Position numbers and translations under genes: made by a program
In this document: positions 59,270 through 64,000 of the stretch, piece after piece
How the letters are laid out: each line of letters opens with the position of its first letter
How positions within the stretch are numbered: position 1 is the first letter of the stretch
DNA from: Arthrobacter sp. StoSoilB22
GTDB lineage: Bacteria > Actinomycetota > Actinomycetes > Actinomycetales > Micrococcaceae
DNA: 64,000 nt
Assembly: GCF_019977315.1 (NCBI RefSeq)
Contig: NZ_AP024652.1
Coordinates: forward strand, 1,426,001-1,490,000
Direction of reading: 5' to 3'
The notes under the pieces: generated by a model
The model's input: only the letters and a program-made list of their open reading frames with translations
Told to the model about the DNA's origin: nothing
The model's database searches: none

Positions 59270-60316
59270 ATGAAGGCTCTCTACAAATCCGGACCCCACG
59301 AAGGGTTCGAACTGGTCGAACGTCCCGAGCCTGAAGCGGGCTCCGGCGACGTCAAGATCCGCGTGATGACCACCGGCATCTGCGGCACGGACCTCCACAT
59401 TCAAAGCTGGGACGCCTGGGCCCAGGGCATCATCGAAGCGCCCCTCATTGCCGGCCACGAGTTCTATGGCGAAGTAGTGGAAATCGGCGAGGACGTCCGC
59501 GACGTCAAAGTTGGGGACAGAGTCTCCGGCGAAGGTCACGTAGTGTGCGGAATCTGCCGCAACTGCCGTGCCGGTCGCCGTCAGATGTGCATCCACACGG
59601 TATCCGTTGGCGTGCAGCGCGATGGTGCGTTTGCCGAATACGTCGTCATCCCGGAGACCAACGCCTGGGTCCACCAGGACGAATCTGTCACCCCGGAACT
59701 TGGCGCCATCTTCGATCCCTTCGGCAACGCAGTCCATACTGCCCTCAGCTTCCCGCTGGTCGGCGAGGATGTGCTCATCACGGGCGCCGGACCTATCGGC
59801 CTGATGGCAATCGCTGTCGCCCGCCACGCAGGTGCACGAAAGATCGCCATCACGGACGTCTCAGCTCCGCGCCTGGAGCTCGCGCGCCAGATGGGCGTTG
59901 ACCTCGCCGTGGACGTGTCCAAGATGCGGGTCCGTGAAGCACAGCAGGAACTGGGCATGCGCGAAGGTTTCGACATCGGTCTGGAAATGTCGGGACACCC
60001 CACCGCGCTGCCTGAGATGATCGACAACATGAACCACGGTGGCCGGATCGCCATGCTGGGCCTTCCCAGCCAGTCCATCGACATCGACTGGGGCAAGGTA
60101 GTCACGCACATGCTGACGCTCAAGGGCATCTACGGTCGCGAGATGTTCGAAACCTGGTACGCCATGAGCGCCATGCTGTCCTCCAACCCCGTGCTGCACC
60201 GCAGCATTTCCGCTGTCGTGACGGACAAGCTGTCCGCCAAGGACTGGGAAAAGGGCTTCGAAATTGCCCGCAACGGTACGGGCGGCAAAGTGGTCCTTGA
60301 CTGGACTGAACTCTAA
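59270..60316 (+). CDS. tdh: L-threonine 3-dehydrogenase
   Basis: 348 aa from ATG 59270 (GTGAGGA upstream). Zinc-dependent medium-chain dehydrogenase oxidising L-threonine to 2-amino-3-ketobutyrate with NAD. The catalytic zinc site is in GICGTDLH and AGHEF; a structural zinc site has [15 protein letters not shown]; the NAD-binding motif is GAGPIG. Followed 36 bp later by kbl, giving the complete two-step threonine to glycine pathway. Confidence 0.95.
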   Translation: MKALYKSGPHEGFELVERPEPEAGSGDVKIRVMTTGICGTDLHIQSWDAWAQGIIEAPLIAGHEFYGEVVEIGEDVRDVKVGDRVSGEGHVVCGICRNCRAGRRQMCIHTVSVGVQRDGAFAEYVVIPETNAWVHQDESVTPELGAIFDPFGNAVHTALSFPLVGEDVLITGAGPIGLMAIAVARHAGARKIAITDVSAPRLELARQMGVDLAVDVSKMRVREAQQELGMREGFDIGLEMSGHPTALPEMIDNMNHGGRIAMLGLPSQSIDIDWGKVVTHMLTLKGIYGREMFETWYAMSAMLSSNPVLHRSISAVVTDKLSAKDWEKGFEIARNGTGGKVVLDWTEL

Positions 60317-60352
60317 GAGATCCCCCGACTTTCAGACGTACTGAGGAGCACC

Positions 60353-61546
60353 ATGTATTCAGCCATCAAAGACCAACTCCAGGGCGAACTCGACGAGATC
60401 CGGAGCGCCGGCCTCTTCAAGACCGAACGCCACATCGATTCCCCGCAGGCCAGCCACATCGCAGCCGGCCAGCTTGGCCAGCCGGCCAACAAGGTCCTGA
60501 ACTTCTGCGCAAACAACTACCTGGGCCTGGCCGACCACCCGGAGATCATCGCCGCAGCCAAGTCCGCCATGGATGAGCGCGGTTTTGGTATGGCGTCCGT
60601 TCGGTTCATCTGCGGAACCCAGGACCTGCACCTGGAACTCGAAACCCGTGTCTCGAAGTTCCTGGGCACCGAGGACACCATCCTGTTCTCCAGCTGCTTC
60701 GATGCCAACGGCGGCGTGTTTGAGTCGCTCTTTGGCCCCGAAGACGCCATCATCTCCGACTCCCTGAACCACGCCTCCATCATCGACGGCATACGCCTCA
60801 GCAAGGCCAAGCGCTTCCGCTACGCCAACCAGGACATGGCAGATCTTGAAGCCAAGCTGGTTGAGGCTGAGGGGTCCCGCCGGAAAATCATCGTCACCGA
60901 TGGTGTCTTTTCCATGGACGGCTACCTCGCACCGCTCGAAGCCATCTGCGACCTCGCGGAGAAGCACGACGCCTTGGTCATGGTGGACGACTCCCACGCC
61001 GTCGGCTTCATGGGCCCCACCGGCGCCGGCACTCCGGAGCACGCCGGTGTTTCTGAGCGCGTGGACATCTACACCGGTACCTTCGGCAAGGCCCTCGGTG
61101 GCGCCTCGGGTGGTTACGTCTCCGGCCGTGGCGAGATCGTGGCAATGCTTCGCCAGAAGGCCCGCCCCTACCTGTTCTCCAACTCGCTTGCCCCGGCCAT
61201 TGTTGCGGCCACCATCAAGGCGATCGAGCTCGTGCAGGAATCCGGCGAGCTGCGGACCCGCTTGTTCGAGAACGCAGCGCTGTTCCGGCGCCGCATGAGC
61301 GAGGAAGGCTTCGAGCTCCTCGACGGCGAGCACGCCATCATCCCCGTCATGTTCGGCGATGCCGTTGTAGCTGCCAGGGTCGCTGACGAGATGCTCAACA
61401 ACGGCGTCTTCGTCACTGCCTTCAGCTTCCCGGTGGTTCCCAAGGGCGTGGCCCGGATCCGCGTGCAGCTCTCCGCGGCGCACAGCGCGGACGACGTCGA
61501 AGCCTGCGTTCAGGCGTTCGTCAAGAGTCGCGCCGCGGTCGCCTAG
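60353..61546 (+). CDS. kbl: Glycine C-acetyltransferase (2-amino-3-ketobutyrate CoA ligase)
   Basis: 397 aa. PLP-dependent alpha-oxoamine synthase that cleaves 2-amino-3-ketobutyrate with CoA to glycine and acetyl-CoA. PLP lysine Lys246 lies in [14 protein letters not shown]; other motifs are [24 protein letters not shown] and [22 protein letters not shown] precedes the ATG. Pairs with tdh; the downstream hairpin at 61612-61648 could terminate transcription. Confidence 0.96.
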   Translation: MYSAIKDQLQGELDEIRSAGLFKTERHIDSPQASHIAAGQLGQPANKVLNFCANNYLGLADHPEIIAAAKSAMDERGFGMASVRFICGTQDLHLELETRVSKFLGTEDTILFSSCFDANGGVFESLFGPEDAIISDSLNHASIIDGIRLSKAKRFRYANQDMADLEAKLVEAEGSRRKIIVTDGVFSMDGYLAPLEAICDLAEKHDALVMVDDSHAVGFMGPTGAGTPEHAGVSERVDIYTGTFGKALGGASGGYVSGRGEIVAMLRQKARPYLFSNSLAPAIVAATIKAIELVQESGELRTRLFENAALFRRRMSEEGFELLDGEHAIIPVMFGDAVVAARVADEMLNNGVFVTAFSFPVVPKGVARIRVQLSAAHSADDVEACVQAFVKSRAAVA

Positions 61547-61550
61547 AACC

Positions 61551-61648
61551 CTCTCTCACGTCCCGCGGGTTCCAGCCGATCGCTCTCTCACGTCCCGCGT
61601 GTTTGGGCCGGACGCTCTCTCACTTCCTTGTGGCAAGTGAGAGAGCGT
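61551..61648. repeat. Family A repeat cluster beside the IS element
   Basis: Starts 5 bp after the kbl stop. 61551-61591 is identical to 3992-4032. It continues with a further CTCTCTCAC copy and a hairpin with 14-bp perfect arms (61612-61625 and 61635-61648, ACGCTCTCTCACTT type). The IS3 element begins 24 bp after it. Confidence 0.75.
61612..61648. terminator. Family A hairpin, possible kbl terminator
   Basis: 14-bp perfect arms around a 9-nt loop, followed by GGGGTTT but no long U-tract. Its location 65 bp past kbl suits transcription termination. Confidence 0.45.
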
Positions 61649-61698
61649 GGGGTTTGCGGTCGTCAAGTTTTTGAGACAGGTCTCGTTGTTGTTTTTGG

Positions 61699-62568
61699 TT
61701 AGGCGGCCAGGGGTTGCTGGGCGCGGGTTTGGTAGTTGGTGTGGGCTTTGGCTGGTGGTATGCCGCCGGCTCGGCGGTTGGGCCGGCGGCGGTTGTACCA
61801 GCCCTCGATGTATTCCATGACACCGGTTCGGGCGGCGAGTCGGGAGCCGTAGCGTTGGTGGTGGTAGAACTCGGTTTTGAGGTGGGAGAAGAAGTTCTCC
61901 GCGACGGCGTTGTCCCAGCAGACCCCGACTTTCCCCATGGACTGCGTCACCGAGTTATCGCCGCACCATTTCTGGAATTCATCCGAGGTGTATTGGGTGC
62001 CCCGGTCCGAATGGAACACCACCGAGGCCCCGGTCAGGTGGCCGTGGTTGCGGGCCATTTGCAGCGCCGCGGTGCACAGGCTCGCGCGCATGTGCCCGGC
62101 CATGGACCAGCCGATGACCATGCCGGAGAAAAGATCGATCACCGTAGCCAGGTAGAGCCAGCCCTCACCCGTGCGCAGGTAGGTGATGTCACCGACCAGG
62201 CGGGTTCCGGGCACTGTTGAGGTGAAGTCCCGCTTGCCCTCTGCATCGAGCATGTGGTTCTCGATGTGGGCTGTTTTGGCCTGCGGATCCTGGACGGTAG
62301 TTGCCTTCCAGGCCTGGGTGCGGACGGCCCGCAGCCCGTGCTCACGCATGATCGCCCCGACAGTGGGGGCCGAGACCCGCACTCCCTTCTCGTTCAAAAG
62401 CAGGGTCAGTTGGTCCCGGCCGGCACGGCCCTTCTCCTCCTTATACAGCTCGGTAACCGCGGCGGCGAGATCCTGATGCCGTACTGCCCGCGGGGATGGC
62501 CCGGCCGGGTTGCGCCATCGGTAGAACGAGGCCCTGGAAACCTTCAACGCCCGGCATAGCCAGGCCAC
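61699..62568 (-). CDS. IS3-family transposase OrfB (DDE integrase)
   Basis: 289 aa as an independent frame; in reality it is expressed as an OrfAB fusion. The rve-type DDE triad is intact: Asp in GDITYLRTGEGW, Asp in FHSDRGTQYTS, Glu in AVAENFFSHLKTEF. An N-terminal HTH_21 region is present (ALKVSRASFYRW). Upstream in frame, codons continue from the end of OrfA (VEDFYEFIEAEKANHSV), so a -1 frameshift gives the full transposase. Looks intact and possibly active. Confidence 0.92.
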   Translation of the reverse strand: MAWLCRALKVSRASFYRWRNPAGPSPRAVRHQDLAAAVTELYKEEKGRAGRDQLTLLLNEKGVRVSAPTVGAIMREHGLRAVRTQAWKATTVQDPQAKTAHIENHMLDAEGKRDFTSTVPGTRLVGDITYLRTGEGWLYLATVIDLFSGMVIGWSMAGHMRASLCTAALQMARNHGHLTGASVVFHSDRGTQYTSDEFQKWCGDNSVTQSMGKVGVCWDNAVAENFFSHLKTEFYHHQRYGSRLAARTGVMEYIEGWYNRRRPNRRAGGIPPAKAHTNYQTRAQQPLAA

Positions 62569-62612
62569 GGAATGGTTGGCCTTCTCCGCTTCGATGAACT
62601 CGTAGAAGTCCT

Positions 62613-62915
62613 CTACTTTTGCTTCGCGGCAAAGAAGGCGCTGACTTTTCCCAAGAACTCGACCTCGGCCTTCAATCTCTCGTTCTCAGCCAAGGCCTTC
62701 CGGTGTTCATCCCAGGACACCGGGCCCGGGTCCACAGGCTCTAGAGCAGGACCGTCCTGATGTTTTCCCCGGTGCCGATGAAGCCAGTTCCCCAACGTGC
62801 TCTCCTTCACCCCGAGCTCGTCAGCGACTTGCTTCACTGAACGATCCGAGGACAACACCAGCTGCACAGCTTCCTCACGGAAAGCCGCATCATATTTTCT
62901 TCTAGGACCAGTCAT
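62613..62915 (-). CDS. IS3-family transposase OrfA
   Basis: 100 aa. HTH_Tnp_1 domain (VKQVADELGVKESTLGNWL) followed by a leucine zipper-like coiled coil (ALAENERLKAEVEFLGKVS). The last codons contain CAAAAG (A4G at 62616-62620) just before the TAG stop, a plausible -1 slippery site for making OrfAB. It binds the terminal inverted repeats. Confidence 0.92.
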   Translation of the reverse strand: MTGPRRKYDAAFREEAVQLVLSSDRSVKQVADELGVKESTLGNWLHRHRGKHQDGPALEPVDPGPVSWDEHRKALAENERLKAEVEFLGKVSAFFAAKQK

Positions 62916-62964
62916 TCTGAAGTCGATCTCCCATCAACCTGTCTCAGAAAACCATACGGCCGCA

Positions 62965-63028
62965 GTTTTAGGGGCCGGGATGTGAGAGAGCGTGGGGTTT
63001 TAGGGGCCGGGATGTGAGAGAGCGTGGG
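62965..63028. repeat. Two perfect tandem 32-bp family A units
   Basis: 62965-62996 and 62997-63028 are identical (start GTTTTAGGGG, contain GTGAGAGAGCG). They lie 19 bp beyond the right end of the IS3 element and 63 bp before the FAD oxidoreductase start. Too few and unspaced to be CRISPR. Confidence 0.8.
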
Positions 63029-63090
63029 GGTGGCGGGATTGCCGTGGGCCAAGATGTCCACGCCCGGCTACGGTCTGACAGGATGGAGCT

Positions 63091-64000
63091 ATGGCTTCGA
63101 ATTATGACGTGGTAATCGTTGGCGGCGGCATCGGGGGACTGTCCTTGGCAGCGGCCCTGGCAGGCAAGTGCACTGTGGCCCTTGTAGAGGCGGAGCAAAC
63201 CCTGGCCTTCCACACTTCCTCGCGCTCGGCCCGGCAGCTGATCCCCAGTTATGGTCCGGCAGTGGTTCAGGACCTGACCATCCGCACACTCGAAATGCTG
63301 GCAGAACGGGACGCGGAGGCAGCAGAACCAATTCTCACTCCGCGCGGCTTCATGCTGGTGGGCGACGAGGAAACCGTGCGTGCAGAGGCTAGCGGCAACA
63401 TGCACACCATCACCCACGAAGAAGCCATGCAGCTGTGCCCGGCCCTCAACCCGGATTCGTTCACAGCCGCAGGGTTGGACAACGGTTCCTTCGGCTGCAA
63501 CGCCCCGTTGTTGCTGGACGATCACCGCCGGACCGCAGAAGCTGCAGGCGTGGACATTATCACCGGGGCCAAAGTTCACTCGGCCCAGCGTCTGGGGAGC
63601 GGCTGGCAAGTGGGGGCGGGCACCGAAGGCTTTCAGTCCGGCGTCGTGGTTAATGCGGCAGGTGCGTGGGCCGATGAACTGGCTGTCATCAGCGGCGTGG
63701 AGAAGCTGGGCCTGCAACCCTATCGGCGGACCGCCGCGATCGTAAACGTCCAGAACCCGTTGACGCCGGAAACACCCATGGTTTGTGCAGCTGACGATTC
63801 GTTCTACTTCCGCGCCGAGGGCAACCAGGTGCTGATATCGCCGTCGGAAACCGTGCCCAGCGGCGCGGAGGACGCGAAACCCTACCCCGGTGACGTGGAG
63901 GCGTTGATCGGCAAGCTCAACGCTGTAACATCGCTGGGCATCCGTTCTGTGGACCGCGCATGGACGGGCCTCAGGACAGAAGCCGCGGACGGAATCCCTG
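63091..64000 (+). CDS. FAD-dependent oxidoreductase (DAO family), truncated by window end
   Basis: Open for 303 codons from ATG 63091 (GGATGGAG upstream) to the window end with no stop. The FAD-binding Rossmann motif VVIVGGGIGGLSLA is at residues 7-20, followed by an acidic residue ending strand 2 (VEAE) and SRSARQLIPSYG. The second dinucleotide-fold region reads VVNAAGAWADELA near 188. It resembles D-amino acid/glycine/sarcosine oxidoreductases or 2-hydroxyglutarate oxidases; substrate unknown. It may relate functionally to the nearby glycine-producing tdh-kbl, but the IS separates them. Confidence 0.85.
   Translation, partial: MASNYDVVIVGGGIGGLSLAAALAGKCTVALVEAEQTLAFHTSSRSARQLIPSYGPAVVQDLTIRTLEMLAERDAEAAEPILTPRGFMLVGDEETVRAEASGNMHTITHEEAMQLCPALNPDSFTAAGLDNGSFGCNAPLLLDDHRRTAEAAGVDIITGAKVHSAQRLGSGWQVGAGTEGFQSGVVVNAAGAWADELAVISGVEKLGLQPYRRTAAIVNVQNPLTPETPMVCAADDSFYFRAEGNQVLISPSETVPSGAEDAKPYPGDVEALIGKLNAVTSLGIRSVDRAWTGLRTEAADGIP

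Larger units (their letters stand above)
61672..62946 (-). mobile_element. IS3-family insertion sequence, about 1.28 kb
   Basis: Bounded by inverted ends TGAGACAGGT (61672-61681) and ACCTGTCTCA (62937-62946). Contains two overlapping-frame ORFs on the minus strand, OrfA and OrfB, as in IS3 elements. The immediate 3-bp flanks (TTT and GAA) are not direct repeats, so no target duplication is visible. It is embedded between family A repeat copies on both sides. Confidence 0.9.

Noticed and set aside
60359..61483. 374-codon antisense ORF across kbl
   Set aside because: The sense strand encodes a full glycine C-acetyltransferase with its PLP lysine; the antisense product has no recognisable motifs.
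62965..63028. CRISPR-like repeats
   Set aside because: Only two units, directly adjacent without spacers, and belonging to a dispersed palindromic family; no cas genes.

Overview
The window is a high-GC chromosomal segment from an actinobacterium, most likely Arthrobacter/Paenarthrobacter (Micrococcaceae). This is inferred from GC-rich codon use, frequent GTG/TTG starts, an ACCase-beta/birA/PH-domain/adenylate-cyclase cluster, gatCAB, an NAD-dependent DNA ligase, a CitMHS transporter with its two-component system, and LplABC-type sugar uptake. No rRNA, tRNA or CRISPR was seen.

Layout. 1-3951: the first codons of an acyl-CoA carboxylase beta subunit (minus strand) diverge from an HSDL2-like SDR across a long perfect palindrome; birA, a membrane PH-domain protein and a class III adenylate cyclase follow. 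3952-4237: a cluster of palindromic repeats. 4238-33308: the most unusual region, ten same-strand genes. They are two tandem giant (about 2,040 aa) membrane-anchored Ig-like/FN3 proteins, a MoxR ATPase, a DUF58 protein, a transglutaminase-like membrane protein lacking the catalytic Cys, a zinc-ribbon/RDD/FHA protein, a PP2C phosphatase, an FHA protein, a Ser/Thr kinase, an FHA-like protein and an EssC/EccC-like triple-ATPase. I read this as a phosphorylation-controlled envelope or type VII-like secretion machine dedicated to giant surface proteins. 33355-37682: ligA, an inositol-phosphatase-like enzyme and an AAA ATPase. 37731-40345: a flavin monooxygenase, a GNAT and a RidA protein.

40415-44471: a CitB-type response regulator and sensor kinase diverge from a CitMHS citrate transporter. 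44472-47547: a minus-strand three-gene set (WXG100-sized protein, DUF1023 alpha/beta hydrolase, lipoprotein) in which every gene carries an independent disabling lesion. This is a decayed set of possible type VII substrates. 47754-51132: gatCAB, then a secreted small protein. 52108-58157: a sugar ABC uptake operon (two permeases, a Tat/lipoprotein binding protein) with its LacI regulator and a Gfo/Idh/MocA dehydrogenase. 58215-61546: a LysR regulator divergent from tdh-kbl (threonine to glycine). 61551-63028: an IS3-family element embedded in the same repeat family seen at 4 kb. 63091-64000: a truncated FAD-dependent oxidoreductase.

Two dispersed palindromic repeat families punctuate gene ends. 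Family A has the core CTCTCTCAC and lies near 4.0, 61.6 and 63.0 kb. Family B is ACCCAA...GTCGCA hairpins at 40.35, 51.16 and 58.16 kb. Family B sits between convergent genes or just after operons and probably acts as a bidirectional terminator.
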